Shown in pieces: positions 34,389-40,900 of a stretch of DNA of 64,000 nt; position 1 is the first letter of the stretch, and every line of letters starts with the position of its first letter. Below the pieces are notes generated by a model. The model made no database searches and had not been told where the DNA came from. It saw only the letters and a program-made list of their open reading frames with translations. Source of the stretch: Ectobacillus antri (GTDB lineage: Bacteria; Bacillota; Bacilli; Bacillales; Bacillaceae_G); contig NZ_RIAV01000009.1 of assembly GCF_003852715.1 (NCBI RefSeq), positions 1 through 64,000 on the forward strand, read 5' to 3'. A program made the position numbers and the translations under genes.

Positions 34389-34541
34389 GTGAAATCCGTG
34401 TTATTAAAATCTATTATGGCTTTTGCAATTGTATTAGGTTTTGGATTTGTAGACATTCAATCAGTTGAAACAAATCAATACAAAAATGTAGCTGGTGGAA
34501 TAATTAAATCATTCTCCGACCCAGGACCTGGAGTAGGTTAA
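34389..34541 (+). CDS. aimP: AimP arbitrium peptide precursor
   Basis: 50 codons from GTG 34389, with AGAGGTG six bases upstream. A basic N-terminus (MKSVLLKS) is followed by a hydrophobic signal segment (IMAFAIVLGFGFVDI), a polar pro-region, and the C-terminus SFSDPGPGVG. Position, size and plan are those of AimP. The secreted form is trimmed to a C-terminal oligopeptide, usually six residues. Here that would be PGPGVG, or the seven-residue DPGPGVG if cut before Asp as in the DP-starting phi105-type peptide. No RGA ending is present, so it should be specific for a receptor different from SPbeta and phi3T. Confidence 0.85.
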   Translation: MKSVLLKSIMAFAIVLGFGFVDIQSVETNQYKNVAGGIIKSFSDPGPGVG

Positions 34542-34554
34542 TACATACAAAACG

Positions 34555-34590
34555 ATGACGACCGTCAATATGATGGTCGTCATTCGTCAT
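34555..34590 (+). terminator. Hairpin between aimP and the aimX-position ORF
   Basis: ATGACGACC (34555-34563) pairs with GGTCGTCAT (34575-34583). The following TCGTCATTT is only weakly U-rich, so it may be an attenuator rather than a full stop. Confidence 0.45.
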
Positions 34591-34600
34591 TTAAAGAACT

Positions 34601-34636
34601 TGGAAACAAAAAGTGCATATGCACAAAATATTTCCA
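34601..34636. promoter_or_regulatory. Bipartite dyad, candidate AimR operator
   Basis: TGGAAA (34601-34606) and TTTCCA (34631-34636) are perfect inverted half-sites separated by 24 bp. A second perfect palindrome GTGCATATGCAC (34613-34624) has exactly the same centre (34618.5). Known AimR operators are inverted half-sites separated by about 25 bp in front of aimX, which is the position here. Confidence 0.55.
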
Positions 34637-34679
34637 CCTAAAAAATGGTATTGAAATGTGATAAGGGGGATGAAGAGCA

Positions 34680-34829
34680 ATGGATCAAGCGACACTTTGC
34701 ACCAAACAAAAAAATAAAGAGCTGGAGGATAAAATTAAAGCGATACTGACAGCAGAAGCATTGGGTAAGCCGGTACCAGATATACTCGCGCTTGCAAAAG
34801 AACTTTTGGCAAAACAAAAAAGCGCATGA
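34680..34829 (+). CDS. Small ORF in the aimX position
   Basis: 49 residues from ATG 34680, nine bases after AAGGGGGA. The helical, Lys/Glu/Ala-rich sequence (KELEDKIKAILTAEALGKPV, ALAKELLAKQKSA) has no recognised family. It lies directly downstream of the candidate AimR operator and ends in a bidirectional terminator, so the transcript 34640-34842 is the best aimX candidate. In phi3T/SPbeta aimX is a short transcript, also with a small ORF, that antagonises the repressor system. Whether RNA or peptide acts here is unknown. Confidence 0.55.
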   Translation: MDQATLCTKQKNKELEDKIKAILTAEALGKPVPDILALAKELLAKQKSA

Positions 34830-34843
34830 TTATTGCGCTTTTT
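34816..34843. terminator. Bidirectional terminator
   Basis: AAAAAGCGCA-TGATTAT-TGCGCTTTTT between convergent genes. Confidence 0.8.
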
Positions 34844-35192
34844 ATTTTTGAATCTTATATAAGTTATTTATCATTTCTTCCATGACAAATTGATGTTCCT
34901 CAGTTAGTTTCATGTATGTTTCTATTACTTTTCGTGTCCTGTCATCAATTTGTAATTGTTGCTCTTCAGTTAGTTTTTCGTTATCAGATCTTCCTAATAA
35001 ATAATCTATACTTACTTCATATAATTCCGCTATCTTCACTAATATTTCATGGTCAGGCTGTCTTTTTCCATATTCGTAATTAGCATAAGTAGCCATATTT
35101 TTTAAGCCAATCTTTTTTGCAACAAACGTCTTTGACCATCCCTTTCTTTCCCTCAATTGTTGTAAACGTTTCGCGGTAATTTCCATGCTCAT
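34842..35192 (-). CDS. Second XRE-family repressor
   Basis: 116 residues from ATG 35192 (GAGAGGGA upstream). N-terminal HTH (LQQLRERKGWSKTFVAKKIG, ATYANYEYGKRQPD) with the ELYEVSIDYLLGR linker of SinR/ImmR-type repressors, and a helical C-terminus. It lies after the arbitrium genes, divergent from the small XRE protein at 35474. The intergenic 280 bases are full of repeats. It could be the target of the aimX product; this is inference from position. Confidence 0.8.
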   Translation of the reverse strand: MSMEITAKRLQQLRERKGWSKTFVAKKIGLKNMATYANYEYGKRQPDHEILVKIAELYEVSIDYLLGRSDNEKLTEEQQLQIDDRTRKVIETYMKLTEEHQFVMEEMINNLYKIQK

Positions 35193-35244
35193 ATATTTCC
35201 CTCTCCTCTTATATCTCATTCTAAGGTATCTATGTGTAAGGTAC

Positions 35245-35290
35245 TTTAAAGTAAGTTAAAGTAAGTTAAAGTAAGTTAAAGTAAGTTAAG
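35245..35290. repeat. Tandem 10-bp repeats in the repressor upstream region
   Basis: GTAAGTTAAA occurs three times exactly (35251-35280), followed by GTAAGTTAAG and preceded by GTACTTTAAA. The period is one helical turn. The array is bounded by AAGGTAC-type ends, suggesting an array of protein-binding half-sites. Confidence 0.75.
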
Positions 35291-35313
35291 GTACAAATTC
35301 TAAAATTAAGAAA

Positions 35314-35330
35314 TGTAACTGTCAGTTACA
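35314..35330. promoter_or_regulatory. 17-bp dyad operator candidate
   Basis: TGTAACTGTCAGTTACA, perfect dyad around a central T, between the divergent repressors. Confidence 0.5.
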
Positions 35331-35401
35331 TCTATTGTACAGTATTACACATAAAATTACACGTGTCGATAAAAAATTTAATCAAAAAGAATAAAAAATG
35401 T

Positions 35402-35430
35402 TTGACTTAAACAAAATGTAGAGGTAAGAT
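35402..35430 (+). promoter_or_regulatory. Rightward early promoter
   Basis: TTGACT (35402-35407), 17-bp spacer, TAAGAT (35425-35430), reading into the XRE gene at 35474 and the early operon. Confidence 0.6.
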
Positions 35431-35441
35431 AAAAACATAAG

Positions 35442-35458
35442 TTAAACGAAAAGTTTAA
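35442..35458. promoter_or_regulatory. TTAAAC-N5-GTTTAA operator, copy 1
   Basis: TTAAACGAAAAGTTTAA lies between the promoter and the ribosome site of the XRE gene. An identical-arm copy lies just after the gene. Confidence 0.55.
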
Positions 35459-35473
35459 AAAGAGGTGGAGTTA

Positions 35474-35677
35474 TTGCGATACACACATGAAAAACTTCGT
35501 GCTCGTAGAAAGAAAAGCGGGATCTCGCTGACGTTCATCGCGAAAGAACTTGGGTATATAGGTGCCAGCGGATACTACAATATAGAAATTGGTCGTAAAA
35601 AACCAGATGTGCAACAGGCTCGAATCATTGCTGGCATACTTAATACAACGATAGAAGAACTTTTTTTTGAAAATTAG
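35474..35677 (+). CDS. Small XRE-family DNA-binding protein
   Basis: 67 residues from TTG 35474, six bases after AGAGGTG; GTG 35465 is within the ribosome site. It is a single HTH (LRARRKKSGISLTFIAKELG, GYYNIEIGRKKP) with NTTIEELFFEN at the end. Matching TTAAAC-N5-GTTTAA dyads flank the gene on both sides, suggesting autoregulation and control of the downstream early operon. Confidence 0.8.
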   Translation: MRYTHEKLRARRKKSGISLTFIAKELGYIGASGYYNIEIGRKKPDVQQARIIAGILNTTIEELFFEN

Positions 35678-35694
35678 TTAAACGATTTGTTTAA
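35678..35694. promoter_or_regulatory. TTAAAC-N5-GTTTAA operator, copy 2
   Basis: TTAAACGATTTGTTTAA, with a further TTAAAC at 35695-35700, directly after the XRE stop and before the next ribosome site. Confidence 0.5.
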
Positions 35695-35731
35695 TTAAAC
35701 AACTTGAATAACACTAGGGGGAGTGGAAATC

Positions 35732-35998
35732 ATGTCTTTCGAACAACAGTTACAAGTCCTCATTGAAGAGACTGTAGAACGTATGATTCCCAAAATCGTG
35801 GAGAAGTTAGGTGGCGTTTCACCCAAACCGACTATGACGGTAGAAGAGACTATGGAAGTGCTCGGCGTTTCGAAAAACCGCATGTACGAGTTACTTCAGT
35901 TGGACAACTTCCCAGCCATTAAGCCAGGCAAGCGCTGGGTCATCTTAACGGATGGGTTACATCAATGGATGAAGGAAGATGCAAGAAAAGTCCTGTAA
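35732..35998 (+). CDS. Helix-turn-helix (excisionase-like) DNA-binding protein
   Basis: 88 residues from ATG 35732 (AGGGGGAG upstream). The C-terminal half (TMTVEETMEVLGVSKNRMY, PAIKPGKRWVILTDGLHQWM) is the MerR/excisionase-type HTH_17 fold; the N-terminal about 40 residues are helical (EQQLQVLIEETVERMIPKIV). Such proteins act as phage excisionases or early transcription factors; distance from the integrase makes the second more likely. Confidence 0.75.
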   Translation: MSFEQQLQVLIEETVERMIPKIVEKLGGVSPKPTMTVEETMEVLGVSKNRMYELLQLDNFPAIKPGKRWVILTDGLHQWMKEDARKVL

Positions 35999-36011
35999 AG
36001 GAGGTGAAAAC

Positions 36012-36170
36012 ATGGTTGAAAACACAACAAACTTACTGCTTATCACGTTGGGTTTTGGTCTTGGGTTGTTCATTCTTTTTATGGTGGTTGGCACGATGTA
36101 CTTGTTCATCGAAGAAAATGAACGGTTGGATGCAGAGAACAAAGAATTACGAAAGAGAGTGAGGATGTAA
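36012..36170 (+). CDS. Small single-pass membrane protein
   Basis: 52 residues from ATG 36012, after GGAGGTG. One transmembrane helix (LLLITLGFGLGLFILFMVV) is followed by a charged coiled-coil-like tail (EENERLDAENKELRKRV). Early phage membrane proteins of this shape are common and unassigned; superinfection exclusion is only a possibility. Confidence 0.6.
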   Translation: MVENTTNLLLITLGFGLGLFILFMVVGTMYLFIEENERLDAENKELRKRVRM

Positions 36171-36171
36171 C

Positions 36172-36534
36172 ATGATTGGTTCCATTAAAAAATACATGCT
36201 TAGCACAAGGGTATTACCAGAAGATATCGACCGTGCTGTCGAGCTGCATAACTACATCGCATACTGTTGTGCGAGACAGTTTAAGTCGGCTGATATTGCG
36301 AACGAAGTAGAAGCGGACAAGCAGTTTAAGTTCTATCAGTTAGAGCAGTTACAAGCGGAAATGCAGTTGCTAGAACTGGAGAAAAAGCGAAAAGAGCATG
36401 AACGAACAGCAGAGCTTCTAGAGGATTTAGTAAAGCGTGGATTACAAGGTGTCGCGAACGTCATCATGGAGGCGCAAGGTCGGGGTCAATGTGAAACTAA
36501 GCTACAGTTACTTACTTTAGAGGAGGTGAGATAA
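36172..36534 (+). CDS. Phage hypothetical protein, coiled coil
   Basis: 120 residues. The middle (YQLEQLQAEMQLLELEKKRK) is a clear coiled coil, N-terminal RVLPEDIDRAVELHNYIAYC. It starts one base after the preceding stop and ends adjacent to the next ATG, so it is part of a tight operon. No family recognised. Confidence 0.65.
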   Translation: MIGSIKKYMLSTRVLPEDIDRAVELHNYIAYCCARQFKSADIANEVEADKQFKFYQLEQLQAEMQLLELEKKRKEHERTAELLEDLVKRGLQGVANVIMEAQGRGQCETKLQLLTLEEVR

Positions 36535-36726
36535 ATGATTGAAAACGGCATGTTAATCGGAAACGCACATGACAGTTGCACGAAAGACTTCGATGAATAC
36601 TGTAGCATCTGTGATGGCGAGCTGTACTACGGCATGAAGTATTACCAACTCGGTGCAATCTTCGTTTGTGAAAAGTGTGAAAATCGAGTGTTGGAAATTG
36701 CTCTTGTGCGAGTAGCTGGAGAATAA
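36535..36726 (+). CDS. Small zinc-ribbon-like phage protein
   Basis: 63 residues with CSIC near 22-25 and CEKC near 46-49, the spacing of a treble-clef or ribbon zinc site. GGAGGTGAG at the end of the previous gene serves as ribosome site. Function unknown. Confidence 0.65.
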   Translation: MIENGMLIGNAHDSCTKDFDEYCSICDGELYYGMKYYQLGAIFVCEKCENRVLEIALVRVAGE

Positions 36727-36750
36727 AAAACATTAACAGAGGTGAAAGAA

Positions 36751-36951
36751 ATGAAAGTGGAAGTGAAACCAGCAGGCGTATCCATGATTGAGTTTCATCA
36801 GTCCGTGTACCGCAGCTTGATTGAACGTTATACAGAAAGTAACGATCCGCACTTAAAAGCAACAGCGAACACATACAAGCATTTTGTGGCACAGCTTGAA
36901 CAAATTCGCCAGCTAGTCACAGGTGAAGGTATTGAAGATTCACCATTCTAA
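36751..36951 (+). CDS. Phage hypothetical protein
   Basis: 66 residues from ATG 36751, six bases after GAGGTG; GTG 36742 falls in the ribosome site. Helical (EFHQSVYRSLIERYTES). No family recognised. A terminator-like hairpin follows. Confidence 0.6.
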   Translation: MKVEVKPAGVSMIEFHQSVYRSLIERYTESNDPHLKATANTYKHFVAQLEQIRQLVTGEGIEDSPF

Positions 36952-36954
36952 CAA

Positions 36955-36983
36955 AAAAAGAGCCTTGGCAGGGGCTCTTCCAA
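36955..36983 (+). terminator. Hairpin inside the early operon
   Basis: AAAGAGCC-TTGGCAGG-GGCTCTT followed by CCAAAAAA. The missing U tract suggests partial termination or RNA processing rather than a strong stop. Confidence 0.45.
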
Positions 36984-37027
36984 AAAAACATCTACGGTTA
37001 TTATAACCGAAACGGAGGGAAATGTAC

Positions 37028-37507
37028 ATGAAATTGTACGAACTTACCAATCAATATCGTCAACTGGTTGACATGGTTGACGAACTGGACCAACAAACAT
37101 TGGCAGATACGCTAGAAAGCATCAGCGATCTGATTGAAGATAAAGCGGAAAATATCGCGTTTGTCATCCGCACACTAGAAGCAGAAGCGAAGGTAATTAA
37201 AGAAGAAGAGGAACGTCTACAGGCGCTTCGAAAAGCACGTGAAGCGCGCGTAAGCAACTTGAAGGATTATCTCTTACACCAGTTAGAAACGGCAGGTATC
37301 AGCAAAATCAAACGTCCTAAGGTGATGATAAGCATCACCAACAATCCGGCCAGTGTGAGGGTGTTGGATGAAACGATGATACCGGATATCTACAAAATCC
37401 CACAAGCGCCAAAGCTTGATAAGAAAGCGGTGCTGGCAGAGCTGAAGAACGGTGGGTTTGTCATCGGAGCGGAATTACAACAAGGAAAGGGCGTGCGTAT
37501 TAAATGA
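37028..37507 (+). CDS. Siphovirus Gp157-family protein
   Basis: 159 residues from ATG 37028 (CGGAGGG eight bases upstream). The N-terminal coiled coil (MKLYELTNQYRQLVDMVDEL, RTLEAEAKVIKEEEERLQAL) and C-terminal beta region with SITNNPASVRVLDE define Gp157, linked in streptococcal phage to phage resistance and found beside single-strand annealing genes. It overlaps the ERF gene by four bases. Confidence 0.85.
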   Translation: MKLYELTNQYRQLVDMVDELDQQTLADTLESISDLIEDKAENIAFVIRTLEAEAKVIKEEEERLQALRKAREARVSNLKDYLLHQLETAGISKIKRPKVMISITNNPASVRVLDETMIPDIYKIPQAPKLDKKAVLAELKNGGFVIGAELQQGKGVRIK

Positions 37508-38178
37508 CAAACGAAAAACAACTAGTCCGCAAACTGTCTGAAGTCATGAACGAGGTAAAGTACATCCAGAAGAAAGGCTACAACAGCTTTCATAAATATC
37601 GCTATGCAACAGAAAGCGATGTAGCTGAAAAAATACGGGAAGAGTTAGCGAAACGAAACATCATCATGATTCCAAGTGTGTTGTCACAAGAAGCTCGTGA
37701 ACATACAAATCAACGTGGTAATCGCGAGTATATTGTAACAGTTATGATGCAGTTCACTTTTTACGATGGAGATACAGGTGAAGATATTACCTTCCAGATG
37801 GGCGGTCAAGGTCAGGATGCTGGTGATAAAGGGATATACAAAGCTATGACAGGCGCACAAAAATATGCGTTGATGAAAGCCTTCATGATTCCGACAGGTG
37901 ATGACCCAGAAGCTGACGAGGGCGTAGACGAAAGAAATCAGAGCGAATCACAAAAACAGCAATCATCCAATAAACCAACTACTGCGCAAACAAAGACGAT
38001 ATTCGCTAAGATTACCACGCTCGGCAAGGTAACAGGGAAAACAGTAGAAGGCATTAAGTCATCACTATGCAAGAACATCGGTGTTGCTTCTATAGATGAT
38101 ATGAACAAGTCGCAAGCAAGCAAAGCAATTGAGTTATTGAGCGAGTGGGAAAAGCTTGCTGCAGATAAAACCGCATAG
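37504..38178 (+). CDS. ERF-family single-strand annealing recombinase
   Basis: 224 residues. The ERF core (LVRKLSEVMNEVKYIQKKG, FHKYRYATESDV, GQDAGDKGIYKAMTGAQKYA and FMIPTGDDPEAD) covers residues 1-140. A Gln/Ser/Thr-rich linker leads to a C-terminal helical region (TTLGKVTGKTVEGIKSSL). It anneals homologous single strands for phage recombination and genome circularisation, together with SSB and RecU encoded downstream. Coupled to the Gp157 gene by an ATGA overlap. Confidence 0.88.
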   Translation: MTNEKQLVRKLSEVMNEVKYIQKKGYNSFHKYRYATESDVAEKIREELAKRNIIMIPSVLSQEAREHTNQRGNREYIVTVMMQFTFYDGDTGEDITFQMGGQGQDAGDKGIYKAMTGAQKYALMKAFMIPTGDDPEADEGVDERNQSESQKQQSSNKPTTAQTKTIFAKITTLGKVTGKTVEGIKSSLCKNIGVASIDDMNKSQASKAIELLSEWEKLAADKTA

Positions 38179-38203
38179 GGTTCGGTCATCCGAGCCCTGC
38201 GGG

Positions 38204-38213
38204 GTGGACACAA
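38204..38213 (+). repeat. Cassette 5' boundary motif, copy 1
   Basis: GTGGACACAA just upstream of the gene at 38239. It is related to GTAGACACATACTGTGA at 41324 and 45361, which also precede inserted small genes. Confidence 0.45.
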
Positions 38214-38238
38214 AATGCGTAATAAAGGAGAGGTTAAA

Positions 38239-38607
38239 TTGAGTAAAGAAAATCAACTAATTATAAGCGATAGAAATCAATTTAAAACCGTAATGTTGTT
38301 TCATGTTATTGAAATGGAAAATGAATATGAATACGAACAACAAGTAGGCTGTAACGAAGATATGGAGGAATTCATGAAGTTGTATTTCGATAAAAACTGG
38401 AAAGAGTTCTTCATGGATACCTATGTTGACCACCGAAAGGTGTGTGATGTTGGATTCAATGGTTTGTTGATTGTAGCTAAGAATGAAATGGGTGTAGTTA
38501 GATACCAAATGGACAGAAGCGAACGACTTGCTGTCACATTTAATCATGAAGTGCTAGGTGATGAAAATGCAACTAAGATAAAAAAGATAAGAGAAATAAT
38601 CGGTTAA
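38239..38607 (+). CDS. Cassette gene A, unknown function
   Basis: 122 residues from TTG 38239 (AAAGGAGAGG upstream). Acidic, with an N-terminal beta strand pattern (FKTVMLFHVIEMENEYEYE) and VAKNEMGVVRYQMDRSER. It is AT-richer than the ERF and initiator genes around it. It is bracketed by a GTGGACACA motif upstream and AGTCCGAAGA at 38616, the same boundary pair found around the Tad2 homologue, so an accessory or anti-defence role is proposed by analogy only. Confidence 0.6.
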   Translation: MSKENQLIISDRNQFKTVMLFHVIEMENEYEYEQQVGCNEDMEEFMKLYFDKNWKEFFMDTYVDHRKVCDVGFNGLLIVAKNEMGVVRYQMDRSERLAVTFNHEVLGDENATKIKKIREIIG

Positions 38608-38610
38608 TAC

Positions 38611-38626
38611 GTCATAGTCCGAAGAA
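38611..38626 (+). repeat. Cassette 3' boundary motif, copy 1
   Basis: GTCATAGTCCGAAGAA. The core AGTCCGAAGA (38616-38625) recurs at 41618 (one change), 42136 and 45691, each after a small inserted gene. Confidence 0.65.
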
Positions 38627-38661
38627 ACAATGAATGATCGGTAACAAAGGAGGTTCACAAC

Positions 38662-39684
38662 ATGAACAGTAAAGTGTTCGAAATTAACGCGCTTCATTTT
38701 CACGGAAACATCATTGATGATGGGTGGTTCCTTAACATACGAAAAGGGAAAAAGCCTTACATGCTGGCAATCATGATTTTAGGAGAAATCGTGTACTGGT
38801 ATCGACCAACTGTATCCAGAGATGAGGAAACAGACCAAACGGTTTTTAAACAGAAATTTAAAGCAGATAAGTTACAACGCAGCTATAAACAGTTTGCTCA
38901 AAAGTACGATGTATCTCGTGATGTAGTGAAAGCAGCTTGTGACCATCTGGTGGAAATGAAGTTAATCACTACAGAGTTTCGAACAATCGTTGTGAACGGC
39001 AGTGCATTAAACAACGTCATGTTTGTGGAACCAGTACCAGAGGAAATAAAGAAGATCAGTATTTCATATATGGCGCTACAAGATACCCGCCCTAGGTATC
39101 AAAAATCGGAGGAGACTCCCCTTGAAAATACCACCACCCTCCCCTTAGAAATCGGAGGAGACTCCCCTGAAAAATCGGAGGAGACTCCCCTTGAAAATCG
39201 GAGGACGTATACAGAGATTACTACAGAGAGTTCTACAAAGAATTCTACAGATATAAAGAGTAAAAAAAATAGCCCGGACATCCGTCCGAGCACACCAGCA
39301 CCAACTGGTCAATCATCTACTTCTAGTATAGACAAGCCTAAAGAAAAAAATACCATTCCGTTTGCGGAAATTGTGAATTATCTCAACGAACAAGCGATTA
39401 CCGATTACAAAGCCACATCAAAAGAAATACAGCGATTGATTCGAGCTCGTTGGAAAGATGGATATCGTGTAGAGGACTTTAAAAAGGTAATCGATACAAA
39501 AGTAGCAGAATGGCTGAATGATCCGAAGATGAACATGTATTTACGACCAAGTACATTGTTCGGCAACAAGTTTACCGATTATCACGGACAACGTCCTGTA
39601 AGGAAAGGGGTAGTCAAATATGCAACACCTCAACAACAGCATTCAAGATATGCAGGCGACAACGATGTCAAGCTACCTTTCTGA
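38662..39684 (+). CDS. Phage replication initiator (winged helix plus conserved phage C-terminal domain)
   Basis: 340 residues after AAAGGAGG. The N-terminal about 130 residues form a winged-helix domain (KQFAQKYDVSRDVVKAACDHL, VEMKLITTEFRTI). A low-complexity linker contains repeated SEETPLE units. The C-terminal domain (AEIVNYLNEQAITDYKATSK to LRPSTLFGNKFTDY) is the conserved module of phage replication proteins (TIGR02220 type) that contacts the helicase loader. The next gene is a DnaC-like loader. DNA repeats encoding the linker are candidate origin iterons. Confidence 0.88.
   Translation: MNSKVFEINALHFHGNIIDDGWFLNIRKGKKPYMLAIMILGEIVYWYRPTVSRDEETDQTVFKQKFKADKLQRSYKQFAQKYDVSRDVVKAACDHLVEMKLITTEFRTIVVNGSALNNVMFVEPVPEEIKKISISYMALQDTRPRYQKSEETPLENTTTLPLEIGGDSPEKSEETPLENRRTYTEITTESSTKNSTDIKSKKNSPDIRPSTPAPTGQSSTSSIDKPKEKNTIPFAEIVNYLNEQAITDYKATSKEIQRLIRARWKDGYRVEDFKKVIDTKVAEWLNDPKMNMYLRPSTLFGNKFTDYHGQRPVRKGVVKYATPQQQHSRYAGDNDVKLPF
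39103..39206. repeat. Direct repeats within the initiator gene, candidate phage origin
   Basis: Three near-identical copies of AATCGGAGGAGACTCCCCT plus GAAAA (39103-39128, 39149-39173, 39172-39197) and a partial fourth (to 39206). Each holds the small dyad GGAG-GAGA-CTCC. Location inside the initiator gene is the classic place for a phage origin (compare lambda O). Confidence 0.6.
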
Positions 39685-40435
39685 TACGTGCGATAACCAT
39701 AGCAAGCCGGTACAAATGATGATGTTAAACGGACAGAAGGTATGTCCAAGATGCTTCTGCCAGTCACTAGATACAGCACTGCAGCAAGAAAAGCAACGTG
39801 ACTACGAGCAGTATAAAGCAAGTGAGAAACGCATGGTGTTCTACCGAGAAAGCATGATAGCGGACCAAACGATTCGAGATGCTTCATTTGATACCTATGT
39901 ATGTGAATGCGCTGAAACGGCGGAGAACTTTCAAAAAGCAAGACAGGCTGCGGCTGATTACCGAAAAGGAGAGGTGTTCACCCTCTTCTTGGCCGGTAAG
40001 CCGGGCACAGGAAAAAGCCATCTTGCTTACAGTATCGCGAAAGAAGTAAATGAGGACGGCGACAAGCGCACACTGTTCATTACAATTGACCAACTCTTAC
40101 AGCGCATTAAAAGCACGTTCAGTAAGGATGCAAAAGAAACGGAGCACAGTATCATACAAAGTCTGATTGAAGCGGACTTCTTGGTACTGGATGATTTAGG
40201 CGCAGAGCTTGGTGATCTCAACGGAGACAACAAGGCGACCAACTTCATTAACAGGGTATTGTTCTCCGTGCTGGAAGGACGACAAGGCAAACCGCTCATC
40301 ATCACGACAAACCTAACAGGCGATAAAATCAGGCAAGCGTACGATGACCGCAGTGTATCGCGTATGTTTAGAGGATTCCGGCATATCAAGTTTAAGACGG
40401 CGAAAGACAAACGAATGATAGAAATTCCATTCTAG
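39620..40435 (+). CDS. DnaC/DnaI-like helicase loader ATPase
   Basis: 271 residues from ATG 39620 (AAAGGGG upstream), overlapping the initiator gene by 65 bases. The N-terminal region has a CPRCFC cysteine motif (about 42-47) as in DnaI zinc domains. AAA+ motifs: Walker A AGKPGTGKSHLA, Walker B FLVLDDLGAEL, sensor-1 IITTNLT, arginine finger region SVSRMFRGF. It loads the replicative helicase at the origin. Ends with a ribosome site for the next small gene. Confidence 0.9.
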   Translation: MQHLNNSIQDMQATTMSSYLSDTCDNHSKPVQMMMLNGQKVCPRCFCQSLDTALQQEKQRDYEQYKASEKRMVFYRESMIADQTIRDASFDTYVCECAETAENFQKARQAAADYRKGEVFTLFLAGKPGTGKSHLAYSIAKEVNEDGDKRTLFITIDQLLQRIKSTFSKDAKETEHSIIQSLIEADFLVLDDLGAELGDLNGDNKATNFINRVLFSVLEGRQGKPLIITTNLTGDKIRQAYDDRSVSRMFRGFRHIKFKTAKDKRMIEIPF

Positions 40436-40446
40436 GAGGGATAGAG

Positions 40447-40641
40447 ATGTGTACATGTGATGGCAAAGGGGTTGTGTATGAAGCAGCAGGATTAGGGATG
40501 TATACGATTCAGCCTTGTTCCTGCCAACCAACAGGCAGAGAAAAATACGACGAAACGATGCGTATCTTCCGCGAGAGATTTAACGCCGCTCTCGCCGCTT
40601 TAGAAGTACAACAATACGACGAGGTACGCAAGTATGGGTAG
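40447..40641 (+). CDS. Small Cys-motif phage protein
   Basis: 64 residues. The N-terminus MCTCDGKGVVYEAAGLGMYT and then PCSCQP carries a CxC..CxC pattern as in DnaJ-like zinc modules, followed by a helical tail. GGAGGGATAGAG precedes ATG; it overlaps the next gene by 8 bases. Function unknown. Confidence 0.65.
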   Translation: MCTCDGKGVVYEAAGLGMYTIQPCSCQPTGREKYDETMRIFRERFNAALAALEVQQYDEVRKYG

Positions 40642-40900
40642 ACCAGTCGGAGCCGCAGATACCGGGCGTACGTGGCGAAAAGGGCGGTCAGAACGATACA
40701 TCGCACTAGAGAATTTCGATTTGCTGTTTGATTGGACAGAAGTACGTGATTTTGTGGAGATGTGGGAAGCGGGCATTAGCTTCCCTGACATCGCCAAGAA
40801 AATGAAACGGCATCAAATTGAGTTGGCAGCACTATTGCTCGATTTGGGAGATGCAGAAAAAATACAGCCGCGCGCAGGCGGTCTAGGAGGATTTATATGA
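40634..40900 (+). CDS. Phage hypothetical HTH-like protein
   Basis: 88 residues. A core ([39 protein letters not shown]) resembles a helix-turn-helix of phage early proteins. It overlaps both neighbours (start inside the upstream gene, ATGA with ssb). Function unknown. Confidence 0.65.
   Translation: MGRPVGAADTGRTWRKGRSERYIALENFDLLFDWTEVRDFVEMWEAGISFPDIAKKMKRHQIELAALLLDLGDAEKIQPRAGGLGGFI

Noticed and set aside
34601-34636. Dyad as a simple terminator of aimP
   Set aside because: No U tract follows, and the separate hairpin at 34555-34583 is the better termination candidate.
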